A DNA stretch of 64,000 nucleotides, taken from the NCBI RefSeq assembly GCF_016599855.1, contig NZ_CP067041.1, positions 6,138,001 to 6,202,000 on the forward strand, in the 5' to 3' direction. This document shows, one piece after another, positions 7,962 through 16,636 of the stretch. Under the pieces are notes generated by a model, which worked only from the letters and a program-made list of their open reading frames with translations, was not told the origin of the DNA and did not search any database. Position numbers and translations under genes: made by a program. Origin of the DNA: Bradyrhizobium diazoefficiens (GTDB taxonomy: Bacteria > Pseudomonadota > Alphaproteobacteria > Rhizobiales > Xanthobacteraceae). Numbering within the stretch: the stretch's first letter is position 1; each line of letters starts with the position of its first letter.

Positions 7962-10900
7962 ATGAAAGGTTCAGTTCAAGCTCCCCTCCCGCCAAAACGC
8001 GCGCCGAACTTATCGTCCGGCGCGGCGGCGCAGACGGGCTACGAGTACCAGCTCAACACGTCGGTTTTAGCGGCGCTGCGTTTGCTGCTGATTACCAAAT
8101 CGGCAACGCGCATCACGTTGGAACCTGCAAACGAGGAGGATCTGGAGGCGGATCTGGCGCCCTCGCAGCTGGGACGAGTGGTACCGAGCGCAACCCTCGC
8201 AAACGGCTCTAGGCTCATTGTACAGGTCAAATTTCGCAGTGGCGAACCATGGTCCATCCAGGATTTCGATAATTTGCTGAATCACGGTGAAGAGCGAACA
8301 CCCGCGAAGCACCACCTCGATGATCCGGATACGCGCTATTTGCTTGTCACCAATGCTGATGCCAAGGGCGCCGCGCGCAAGTTGCTCGTTTCCGATTTTG
8401 AAGAGCAGCCGGACGCTTCCGATTTTCCCCCTTCACTGAGATCGACATTACCGAATAGTCCCGAAGGTCGGGTTGCGATCTGGGGCGGAGCCTCCGAGCG
8501 CCTGATTGAGTTCGAGATTGGCGAGATACTGGCGGATCTACTTCGTGTTCCGTATTCTCGTCAGACCGACTGCCGCAAGCAGCTGCGAGAGGAAGCGCGG
8601 CGTAGAATGCGCGGAAGCGTCCCGGGCGTGTGGACGCGCGATGACCTGCTTGCGACGATCCGTGCTCACGGAGGATATTTGGCAAGCGCAGCGGAGCTTG
8701 TGGCATTCGTCAAGCCGTCGAACTTCGAGCAGATGGCCGCGCTCCTGCAAAATAAAAACGCCATCGTGATCACGGGACCATCCGGGACCGGAAAAACATT
8801 GGCTGCGCTCGCACTTTGCGACCTGATGCGCCAGCGCAACGGGCAGCTTGAAGTCGTATCGATTAATCCCAATGAAGATCCTGCCGTAACCCGGCGTTTT
8901 ATGGACACCGGCCCAACCCTGTTTTACGTCGAGGACCCGTGGGGGCAGTATAGCTTGAGACGCGGGGCCGAGGCATGGACAGAACAGTTACCCCGGCTGC
9001 TGAAGGACGCGCGTCCGGGGCACCAATATGTTGTCACTTCCCGTAGCGATATGCTCGATCATGCCCGCGCCGACGAAGCGCTGAAGCGATGGTCGGTCGA
9101 GCTTAGCGCCGATCAATACAGTGGCGGAGAGCTCGCACAGATCTATGACAAGCGCATGGATTTGCTCGCCACCGATCTTCAGCCCAAAGCGTTGGAATTC
9201 CGGAAAGAGACACTCGAGACCTTGGAGACTCCGCTCGAGCTCGACTTGTTTTTTACGAACCTTGCCGATGGGCCTCAGCTGAAGGAAGCTGATCATGAAT
9301 TTCTTCGACGCTTGCTCGGTTTGGCACATCGGGACGCGGTCGAGGGTGTCGTGGTCAAGTATCTCGATTCGATTGATAAGATCGGCCTGTCTGCAGTGAT
9401 ATGGGCTTTGCTTGTGGCGCGGGGACAAATCGAACGCCTTACGCTGACTGCGTTGCAGCGGCAATTGCGAAAGACGGATGCCCCGTTAGGCGATAGTCTG
9501 GAGAAAGCTTTTGACCGACTGGTTGCAACACGACATCTTCGGCAGCCATCACGAACAGTTTCGTTCGCACATCCGAGCGTCCGTGCCGGATTCGAGGCTT
9601 TTCTGAAGGAAAACTGGCCTCGAAATGAAGCCACCCTGCAGATTCTTGTTACAGCCCTCACTGGAATGACAGGAGGTTATCGCACCTGGGGCGTGGAAAC
9701 GGCCGCGCATGTCCTGGACTCGGTCAACTCGTTGCGCGCGACGATTGAAGGGGCGGAAACGAAATTTGTGCCAAGCAAAGCAGATCAAGCGACGATAGAC
9801 ACCTGGCTCGAGGAATCCCTTCTTGCTCCTGACGCTGAGTTCCAGCCGCTACTGAAACTGGCGGCGGCGGTCGGCAGCGACGTATCAATCCCTTCTGAGC
9901 TTGCCCGATGGTTTTTGAAAGGAGTGCGGCGAGGCGGTGACTTGTTCATGGAGGATTGGAAGCCACCAGAGTTCAGCGATGCCTGGTACGATCGTGTTTC
10001 AGCCGACCCTCGTTCAGCACCGATTGCTGATCGCTTTATTCGCGAGCAACTGCCGCGGGATCATGGCAGGTATGGTCGTGACTTCGTGGTGAAGCTCGAC
10101 CGAGTCGCGACTGGTCTCACGCCCGCCTTCCTTACTGTCGCGCGACAAATGGTCGGAACGGGGTTTGATTCAAATGTCGACGCAGTCGCTGCCGGCGCCA
10201 TTCGAGACCTCGATGGGTATGAAATCGTACTGATGGAGGCACTCGACGACTTGGCAGCGATACAGCGTTCCTACGAACAAAAGAGCAAGGACGAGTGGCG
10301 CGCCATTGAAGATGGAGAGTACGACAAGGCCTACGAGGAACATTATTCCACGAGCAACGACGATGAGGGTTATGCATCCGGGGTTTTCATCGGCACATAT
10401 ATTTCGGTCATACGCGAAGCGGGCCAATGGCGAGAACTGGCGCGCCACGGCCGCTCATCTGAGTTTGCCGCATACTGGGCTCACGACGCAGCGCGATCGG
10501 ACCCTCCTCCAACAGTTGACGAACTACGCGCCATATTAGAGACGTCCCGGACCGGTGGCGATGAGGCAGCCGCTTGGGAGGCAGCACTTAGATGTTGGGA
10601 CAGATCCTGCGACACGATACTCGCTGAGCGGATTCTGGCGCAGCCGAGCGATGACCGACTGCGTCGTGCTCTCATCGGTTGCGCATGCGCTGCCGCCCCG
10701 GCAGTCCTAGTCGCTAGCTTCAAAGCCCTCGAGGTGTCACCGTCAGCATTCGTCCAGTTGCTCGTCGATGTCCATGCCGCGCAGGACAAAAAGGCCCCGG
10801 AACGGACCCGTTCGGTCTTGAAAGACTTATCCTCAAAAGCCATCGAAATCTTCAACGCGTTCGGGTCAGAGACCGATGCGCCAAGCGCCATCGGAAAGAC

Positions 10901-11951
10901 GACCCTCGCCTTCCTGGAGGAAGCTGCTGTTCGAAGTTCTCCAGGCGCGCTTGCCGCGATTATCCCGATCATGATGGCGAGTGGGCTGAGGCCCGCGAGT
11001 GCTATCCGCCGCTGGGTGATCGAGAGCCAGGACCATGATGGCGCGACTGCTGCGACAAAAGCGGCGATTGCCACTGATGATCAGGCGCTGATTCGGTTGG
11101 CGCTCAGGCACAGCCGCGCTGACGCACGCCAAACCGCGCTCGAATATCTCGCATCTCTTGTGCCGGATCCGCTTCCATCCGAGCTACTTAGCCTTGCCGA
11201 CGATCGGGGCAGCCGGGTTCGCCGTTCGTTGGTCGCTGCACTTAGCCAGCGACCACATCCAGATCATCTGCCTGTGCTTATGCAGCTGAGCCACGATCGA
11301 TGGTCTGACGCGGATCCGCACTATGAAGAGCCAGAATCCTATCCGATTGCGCGCGACGCTGTCGCCGCAATTTCGCGATACGGGACGCTTTCAAACGAAA
11401 CAGGCGTCGCCCTCATCAAGTTGGGCAAAGAAACGGCCGACCGGCAACTTCGCCGGGACGCATTTGCTTGCGCAAGCGAACTCTGTGGGCCAGAGATTCG
11501 GGGAGAACTTTGGGCGCTCACCACGAATAGAGAGCTTGGTTGGCCGCGGGTCGACGCCATGGACGCCCTCAGCACGGCCTCAGTGATTGAGGCGGATATA
11601 GTCGGAAAAATCACGGCAGAACGGCTGATGCGGTTTCCCGCCCCCTTGGCGGCCTCGGCCGTGGCGTTGGTGAGCGCACACTTGCCGGTCGGAGACGCGG
11701 TCCGACTCCTTGAGCAGGTCGGCCATTCCTATTCACATCGTGCGCTCCTCCTCGTTGGGGCGGTTGGGCTCGAGAAGCGTGACCGGGGCGCTGCTCTTGG
11801 CCTCCTCAATTTGCTTGACGCCAATCATCCCGCTCGAAGGTTGCTTGAATCCGGGGGGCTTCTGTCGCCTACCGCCTTAGACGATCTCGGCGATGTCCGA
11901 ATTCGCCGATATGTTCGGCAATGGCTGAAAGATCGTATCGCAAAGAAATGA
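7962..11951 (+). CDS. Avs-like protein: Cap4/DUF4297-type nuclease, nSTAND3 NTPase, helical repeats
   Basis: The 1,329-residue product has three parts. Residues 20-200 resemble Cap4 (DUF4297) dsDNA endonucleases, opening with GYEYQLN and carrying IVQVKFRSG at about 86-94, where Q-V-K would be the PD-(D/E)xK core with acidic residues at 55-65. Residues 250-550 form a STAND NTPase: Walker A GPSGTGKT (272-279), Walker B LFYVED (320-325), sensor VVTSRSD (357-363), then a winged-helix segment ending FAHPSVRAGFE. The remaining 780 residues are alpha-helical, with HEAT-like repeats near 1090-1200. Avs proteins use this order to recognise phage proteins with the C-terminal repeats and then cut DNA. 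The start is the ATG at 7962, without a strong ribosome site. Antiphage function is inference from architecture. Confidence 0.85.
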   Translation: MKGSVQAPLPPKRAPNLSSGAAAQTGYEYQLNTSVLAALRLLLITKSATRITLEPANEEDLEADLAPSQLGRVVPSATLANGSRLIVQVKFRSGEPWSIQDFDNLLNHGEERTPAKHHLDDPDTRYLLVTNADAKGAARKLLVSDFEEQPDASDFPPSLRSTLPNSPEGRVAIWGGASERLIEFEIGEILADLLRVPYSRQTDCRKQLREEARRRMRGSVPGVWTRDDLLATIRAHGGYLASAAELVAFVKPSNFEQMAALLQNKNAIVITGPSGTGKTLAALALCDLMRQRNGQLEVVSINPNEDPAVTRRFMDTGPTLFYVEDPWGQYSLRRGAEAWTEQLPRLLKDARPGHQYVVTSRSDMLDHARADEALKRWSVELSADQYSGGELAQIYDKRMDLLATDLQPKALEFRKETLETLETPLELDLFFTNLADGPQLKEADHEFLRRLLGLAHRDAVEGVVVKYLDSIDKIGLSAVIWALLVARGQIERLTLTALQRQLRKTDAPLGDSLEKAFDRLVATRHLRQPSRTVSFAHPSVRAGFEAFLKENWPRNEATLQILVTALTGMTGGYRTWGVETAAHVLDSVNSLRATIEGAETKFVPSKADQATIDTWLEESLLAPDAEFQPLLKLAAAVGSDVSIPSELARWFLKGVRRGGDLFMEDWKPPEFSDAWYDRVSADPRSAPIADRFIREQLPRDHGRYGRDFVVKLDRVATGLTPAFLTVARQMVGTGFDSNVDAVAAGAIRDLDGYEIVLMEALDDLAAIQRSYEQKSKDEWRAIEDGEYDKAYEEHYSTSNDDEGYASGVFIGTYISVIREAGQWRELARHGRSSEFAAYWAHDAARSDPPPTVDELRAILETSRTGGDEAAAWEAALRCWDRSCDTILAERILAQPSDDRLRRALIGCACAAAPAVLVASFKALEVSPSAFVQLLVDVHAAQDKKAPERTRSVLKDLSSKAIEIFNAFGSETDAPSAIGKTTLAFLEEAAVRSSPGALAAIIPIMMASGLRPASAIRRWVIESQDHDGATAATKAAIATDDQALIRLALRHSRADARQTALEYLASLVPDPLPSELLSLADDRGSRVRRSLVAALSQRPHPDHLPVLMQLSHDRWSDADPHYEEPESYPIARDAVAAISRYGTLSNETGVALIKLGKETADRQLRRDAFACASELCGPEIRGELWALTTNRELGWPRVDAMDALSTASVIEADIVGKITAERLMRFPAPLAASAVALVSAHLPVGDAVRLLEQVGHSYSHRALLLVGAVGLEKRDRGAALGLLNLLDANHPARRLLESGGLLSPTALDDLGDVRIRRYVRQWLKDRIAKK

Positions 11952-11972
11952 TCCGCTATTAGGCATCGTTCG

Positions 11973-12149
11973 ATGGCCCGAAGAACCAAACAAATGGCAG
12001 CACTATCGATATCCCGGGCGCTTGTTCATGTAATCTGTTGTGGCCTAGCAGCAATCTTGGGCCGCTACAGCAATGAACTTCAGGACTGGGGAATTGCAGC
12101 GCTTCAAATGAAGACTGAGAACAATGATATTGCAACTTCACGCCGCTAA
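11973..12149 (+). CDS. Possible 58-residue protein between the STAND and 639-residue genes
   Basis: An ATG at 11973, with AGG 9 bases upstream, opens a frame ending at TAA 12147-12149. The product starts MARRTKQMAALSISRAL and has a moderately hydrophobic stretch at about residues 13-30, then a polar tail. It fills most of the 227-bp gap in the same direction as both neighbours. It could be a small partner or an accidental frame; codon use does not settle it. Confidence 0.3.
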   Translation: MARRTKQMAALSISRALVHVICCGLAAILGRYSNELQDWGIAALQMKTENNDIATSRR

Positions 12150-12178
12150 CCGCGAGTTGCTGAACGAGGAGCAAGAGA

Positions 12179-14098
12179 GTGGCCGAACGCAGAGATCAAA
12201 TCACTGAGTCCGCATCGGCTGCTCATGTATTAGACTACACCGGGTGGATCCGCCGAGCGGACGTCTCGCTGCGATCTCACTATCCCAATCTCGTCACGCG
12301 CATTTTTGAAATCGCTCCCTACCAGTTTCGCATCGTATTCGATCGTTCGTTGCAGGATGCGGCGCGGGTGGACTTTGACGAGTTTCGGCCAGCCACTCTT
12401 CAGGCCGCCGTTTCGAATGACATTCCTGCGACGTTTATTCGCGAAATTCCAACGATCCTCGACAACCAACTAGCGCGTAACTTCGAAGGATTTCCGTTCA
12501 ATACCAGTCAGCTCTTCAATTTGGTCGCGGGGCGATTTCCTGACCTTCCGATCGCCGGGATCCGTGACGGCGGCACGCCAATGACAATCACCGTCGAGCT
12601 CCGCTCTACGCTCGAACCGGCCCAGGAACGAGAGGTGCTGGATTTTTGCAATGACATCGGCGCTCCCGCGCCCTTCCGGCTAGAAGTGAGCAGCCGACCC
12701 ACGAGCAACGCGGAAGACTTGCCCCCTCGCCCGCCGATCGGTATGGATGACACCCTTTTCGTGAGAGCGTTTCGGGTACGCACTTCTGCGCCGTCCTTTA
12801 TCCGGGCCGACGAGGCATTTTGGTTTTCCAATTTGGATCGGATTTACGCGGGTGGTCTCTCTGTCGAGCAAATCCCCGGTATTGAAGAGGGAGACAGTCG
12901 GTGTTTCGTGGACGCGACGATCGGCGAACACGTCAATCTTCGCCAACTTTTGACCCTTTACGACACGATCTATATGAGCCCGCCGCTTCGGGAAGGGCAC
13001 GAGGCTTTCCTTGCGAAACAAGGCCTTACGGAAAATGATATCCTGACCCTCATCGAGCGAGGCCGGCTTCGGATCATATCCACGCAAGCCGAAGAACGAC
13101 TTAAGATCTCGTTTCTTTCCGAAGCGGCCGAGCGCGCACCGTCAGCCATTATCGGCCGTCGCACCACGGCCGCGATGTTGATCGCGGACCTGGTACAAAC
13201 AGCGGAGGAATATCGGCTTCGCGACAGCAGTCACTATCCGGCCATTAGTGAACTCAGCAAGCTCTTAAGCAAAACAAGCGGAATTCGCGCCAACGAAATT
13301 CTGGAGTTCATCCTGTGGCCGGTGCAGGTAAGGCGCGCTGCAATTTGGCCTCTGCTTGAGCGTGGGTCGAAGGGTATCCCGCCGATCGGTCTGGGACCAT
13401 TTTTTGCGACCTTCATCGAGAAGATTGGCAAGAAAGATCTCGAATTTGAAGCCCTTATGGTCAGCGAGAGAGTCCACATAGGACACGCGCTGGGGGCGAC
13501 GGTATTTTCACCGCGCGAGGAGCCGGAGGGCCTCCAAGTTCTCGGCAATGCCATGGGTGACGTGCTGAATTTTTTCCGGTCCTTCAACATTCGAGTTGCT
13601 GCCGCATGGGTCGGAAACGTGGAGCGAAAAGAAGCACGCAAGTTGCTTCTCCCGCCGCTTCCCCTATTCGAGTTTGATCCTGAGATTCCCATTGAGGAAA
13701 TACTTGCCGCAACTGATCGACCGGTCATGCGTAACCGAGGCCGGGCGCTGTTTAGCCGGCTTGTGGACATGACCGAAGAACAACAGGCCGACGAAATCCG
13801 CAACTTGAATGCGGCCCTTCGCCGTCATGGTCGTCCCGCCGGCCTCATATCCCTGGACAACCTGGATACGGGAATTTCGCTGGCGTCTCTTGCCTATGGT
13901 TTTATTTACCCGCCGGTTGCTGGATTGCGCACCTTGGGCGGCCAGTTGGTCGAGCTGGGCCGAAAACATCCGGTGATCGACAAGCTCTTTGAAGCGATTC
14001 AGGCTGATTTATTCCCCGCTGGCGTCAGCAAACGCGAACTCGACTTCCTTTCTAGTATCAGCCGCGTCGCTTTTATCAAAACGGTGAAGGTCTCGTAG
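12179..14098 (+). CDS. Unrecognised 639-residue protein downstream of the STAND gene
   Basis: The GTG at 12179 follows GAGGAG with 8 bases between, a strong ribosome site. The protein is soluble and mixed alpha/beta. Residues 1-260 contain strand-rich segments such as EIAPYQFRIVFD; residues 260-400 are helical; residues 400-500 include FFATFIEKIGKK and SERVHIGHALGATVFSP; the last 150 residues are helical with a short hydrophobic patch near 585-600. I see no Walker, nuclease, protease or membrane signature. It lies 227 bp behind the STAND gene in the same direction, so it may belong to the same immune module or be separate cargo. Confidence 0.7.
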   Translation: MAERRDQITESASAAHVLDYTGWIRRADVSLRSHYPNLVTRIFEIAPYQFRIVFDRSLQDAARVDFDEFRPATLQAAVSNDIPATFIREIPTILDNQLARNFEGFPFNTSQLFNLVAGRFPDLPIAGIRDGGTPMTITVELRSTLEPAQEREVLDFCNDIGAPAPFRLEVSSRPTSNAEDLPPRPPIGMDDTLFVRAFRVRTSAPSFIRADEAFWFSNLDRIYAGGLSVEQIPGIEEGDSRCFVDATIGEHVNLRQLLTLYDTIYMSPPLREGHEAFLAKQGLTENDILTLIERGRLRIISTQAEERLKISFLSEAAERAPSAIIGRRTTAAMLIADLVQTAEEYRLRDSSHYPAISELSKLLSKTSGIRANEILEFILWPVQVRRAAIWPLLERGSKGIPPIGLGPFFATFIEKIGKKDLEFEALMVSERVHIGHALGATVFSPREEPEGLQVLGNAMGDVLNFFRSFNIRVAAAWVGNVERKEARKLLLPPLPLFEFDPEIPIEEILAATDRPVMRNRGRALFSRLVDMTEEQQADEIRNLNAALRRHGRPAGLISLDNLDTGISLASLAYGFIYPPVAGLRTLGGQLVELGRKHPVIDKLFEAIQADLFPAGVSKRELDFLSSISRVAFIKTVKVS

Positions 14099-14386
14099 CC
14101 CCGTCGTCCGGACAGGAGGTCATTGTGCGATGGCGCAGGCGCGATGCCTCGCGGTCACGCCAGCAATAACTGGCGTCAGACAGTGCGAGAAGGCGCGGGA
14201 GAGAATGCAACTGAAGAAAACGTCGGGAGAACGGATCGTAAAAAATCGTAGAACGTTCGTGCACAAAAACCGCACGCGACCAACTCGGAGAGGTGGCAAT
14301 TGGAGAGAGCGGCCAGACCATTGGCGGCGTTGCCCACGGGTAAGGCGCCCTCCTACAGTTATCGGAAGGTCACGCAGATCACTGCC

Positions 14387-14406
14387 GAGCTAAGCGCGCT
14401 TAGCTC
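14387..14406. terminator. 20-bp perfect palindrome at convergent gene ends
   Basis: GAGCTAAGCG followed by its exact reverse complement lies at 14387-14406 and includes the stop codon of the Cys-rich E2-like gene. It is at the end of the convergent 301-bp gap that follows the 639-residue gene, so it may act as a transcription barrier for either side. No T-run follows, so a rho-independent terminator is not proven. The rest of 14099-14386 shows nothing recognisable. Confidence 0.4.
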
Positions 14407-15134
14407 GACCGGGCAATTGCTTTGAGCCGGCATTCGAGCATGGTGCCGCAACATTGCAAACCGGACATCGAGCGCCAGAAGCGGTCGACCGCTGCGCGTC
14501 GTTCGAACTCGAGTTCTATCGGGCATCCGAGGCACTGGCACTCCCGTCGGAGGAGCGGTTTGCCGGTCCGGTGCTTGCGGCCGCAAAGGCAGGGACTCCG
14601 ACCGTTCCGCAAGCGTCCGGTCGCCTTGTTGATCCTGGAAAGTCCCGCCGCGATCGGGCCGATATCGAACTCAACGGCGTCGCGATAGGCGGCACTGGCG
14701 CCGGTTTCGGCCGCCGCTTGCTCGGCGAGGAGCTCGATATCGCCCGCATCGCCATGGGAGAGCTGAGCGCCGGAAGGCCAAAGTCCGGCCTCCGCAGCGG
14801 TCTCTTGGCAAAGCAGGAACGCGTGAAGCTTCGTCCACCAGGTCGCCGCGGTCGCCGAGTTGATCCCCTGGCCGGCCCGAAGACCTAGGCAGAAGGAACC
14901 GTCAGCGTTGATGTGGCGCTCAGGACAAAACGTTGGCAGAGTTTTGCCTCTGACCCGTTCGTACACCGTCACCTCAGCAGCGAGATGCAGGACTTCCAGC
15001 TCGAACAACCGGGTGAAAGCCCCGCTGCTTCGCACGAGGACGGCGTCCACTTCGGCTGCGCGAGTGCCGATCCGGCGGAATTCGGCCCAAGGCGGAACAG
15101 TGTCGGCGATCGCGTCGAGGGCCACCGGCGCCAA
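14400..15134 (-). CDS. E2-like, Cys-rich ubiquitin-conjugation-type protein
   Basis: E2 enzymes carry a ubiquitin-like protein or, in CBASS, a cyclase C-terminus on a catalytic Cys. The segment at about residues 70-88 has CPERHIN followed by GSFCLGLRAG, matching the HPN-type motif plus catalytic Cys (Cys82) of prokaryotic E2 proteins. The C-terminal third has eight Cys, including CLCGRKHR (182-189) and CQCLGC (199-204), which may bind zinc. The length is 244 residues. No ATG or GTG is available; the TTG at 15134 lies 8 bp after the cyclase stop and is the best start, implying coupling. The family fits proteins annotated as E2-domain-associated cysteine-rich. Confidence 0.75.
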   Translation of the reverse strand: MAPVALDAIADTVPPWAEFRRIGTRAAEVDAVLVRSSGAFTRLFELEVLHLAAEVTVYERVRGKTLPTFCPERHINADGSFCLGLRAGQGINSATAATWWTKLHAFLLCQETAAEAGLWPSGAQLSHGDAGDIELLAEQAAAETGASAAYRDAVEFDIGPIAAGLSRINKATGRLRNGRSPCLCGRKHRTGKPLLRRECQCLGCPIELEFERRAAVDRFWRSMSGLQCCGTMLECRLKAIARSS

Positions 15135-15142
15135 CCGATCGA

Positions 15143-16624
15143 TCAGCGCTTCGAACGCGCAGCGTGCGACCGAGCGGCCGGCTCGCTGCGCATGATCTGG
15201 ACGGCCGGAGACTGAGAAGCGCCGAGAAGATCCGAAGCGGTGTCGAACGACATTAATCGTCCCGTCGCGATGATCCGTCGGACCGCGGCGTCGGCAACCT
15301 GCTGGGCGACGACGCCCAGCCGGATTCCGCTACCCTCGATGCTCTGTTGCGTCCGCTCGGCATTGATGGTGGCCCGGCTGGCTGCGCACCGGACGCTGTC
15401 GTCGCCGCGATATCCCAGCCGGGTCATCGGCGTCGGACCATATTCCACGCCGATAGCCAGGCCGATCGCCGCATCGGAATCCACCGCGTCGAGGCAAAGG
15501 TCGAACGACGATCGCATGCCGTTGGCGCAAATTACGGCCTGTCGCACGGAGCCGGGACCGTCGTCGGTCCGCTCGCCTTCCGCCACGCAGCCCTGGATGC
15601 AGTCACCCACGAACCTCACGCGCTTACCGCCGAAGTCGTCGTTCAGGACCGAGTTGAGCTCCTCGCGGATGACATGGACCGTTCTCACTGCCTTTGTGAT
15701 TTCGACCGCGCCGCCCTCGATGGCCTGATCAACGAAGTCGGTGAAGCCGTCGATGTCGGCGAAGATCGACGCCATGCCCATGCGCACGGAGTTCGCCGGC
15801 GAGAGATCCGCGAATTTGACGCTGGCGAGCGGCAGCTCCGGTCGCTTGAAGCGAAAGATCGGCTCGACGGCGTCCTGAGCGACCTCATCGACCCTGCGCT
15901 CGAGGCTGTCGAACGCGAAGCTCCCCACCGCGTCGCGGATGTAGGTCTCGTCGAGCACTGTCCGGCCGGCGGACTTGCGGACGGCGCCTGGCCGCGCCCG
16001 CTGCTGCGCGGTCTCGGTCAGGAAGATGCCCGCTTCGTCTTCGGCGGCGGCGAGCTTTGCCGCATGATTGGCGGGACGTCCGAGGAATAGTGTGTCCTTC
16101 TCGTGCGAGCGGCCGGTCGTCATGGCCAGGCACCTGCCATGATCGATTCCAAAGCGGATGCGGGACGGAAAGCCATGCGCTTGGCCGAGCCGTTCGGCGG
16201 CTTCCGAGAGCTTGCCCGCGAGAGCGACAGCTCGGGTGATCTGCGCCGCAGCGTCTCCGGCCGGCGACGTGATAACGGCGTGGAGCCGGGCGCCGTGATA
16301 GTCGACCCGGTCGCCGTCATCATTATCCACGACGGCGTCCCAGACACGATAGTGCATATTGAGGAATCGCAATAGCCTGCGATGCGAGCCCTCCGTTTCG
16401 GAGCCGCCCTCAGCGACAAGACCGTCGAAGTCCAGCAACTGGCCGTAGAGGTGAACGCCCTCGACGAGAAAGGCCTGGCGGATCGGAAGTCGACCGATCA
16501 GGCCGCTCTTGCGGACCGTGGTCTGGGCTTGCGCGGAATCGAGCGCGATGTTGCTGTCGACAGCCGGCACGGTCTTCAGATGCTCCCGGATCCTCGTCTT
16601 AGCCCGGTCCGCATTCCACGACAT
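15143..16624 (-). CDS. Tandem-domain class III nucleotide cyclase (cyclase 1)
   Basis: Two cyclase homology domains lie in one 493-residue soluble chain. The C-terminal domain has both metal-binding aspartates, in IFADIDGFT (Asp290) and RFVGDCIQG (Asp341). The N-terminal domain lacks them (LYGQLLDF) but has the transition-state motif LGRPANHAAK (Asn186, Lys190), which is degenerate in the C-terminal domain (VRCAASRA). Together they could form one active site, like the C1/C2 pair of animal adenylyl cyclases. The ATG at 16624 has GAGGAGG 7 bases upstream. It sits 12 bp behind the cNMP-domain cyclase and just before the E2-like gene. The product nucleotide cannot be read from sequence; a paralogue is at 21505-23055. 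Confidence 0.82.
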   Translation of the reverse strand: MSWNADRAKTRIREHLKTVPAVDSNIALDSAQAQTTVRKSGLIGRLPIRQAFLVEGVHLYGQLLDFDGLVAEGGSETEGSHRRLLRFLNMHYRVWDAVVDNDDGDRVDYHGARLHAVITSPAGDAAAQITRAVALAGKLSEAAERLGQAHGFPSRIRFGIDHGRCLAMTTGRSHEKDTLFLGRPANHAAKLAAAEDEAGIFLTETAQQRARPGAVRKSAGRTVLDETYIRDAVGSFAFDSLERRVDEVAQDAVEPIFRFKRPELPLASVKFADLSPANSVRMGMASIFADIDGFTDFVDQAIEGGAVEITKAVRTVHVIREELNSVLNDDFGGKRVRFVGDCIQGCVAEGERTDDGPGSVRQAVICANGMRSSFDLCLDAVDSDAAIGLAIGVEYGPTPMTRLGYRGDDSVRCAASRATINAERTQQSIEGSGIRLGVVAQQVADAAVRRIIATGRLMSFDTASDLLGASQSPAVQIMRSEPAARSHAARSKR

Positions 16625-16636
16625 GAGATAGCCTCC

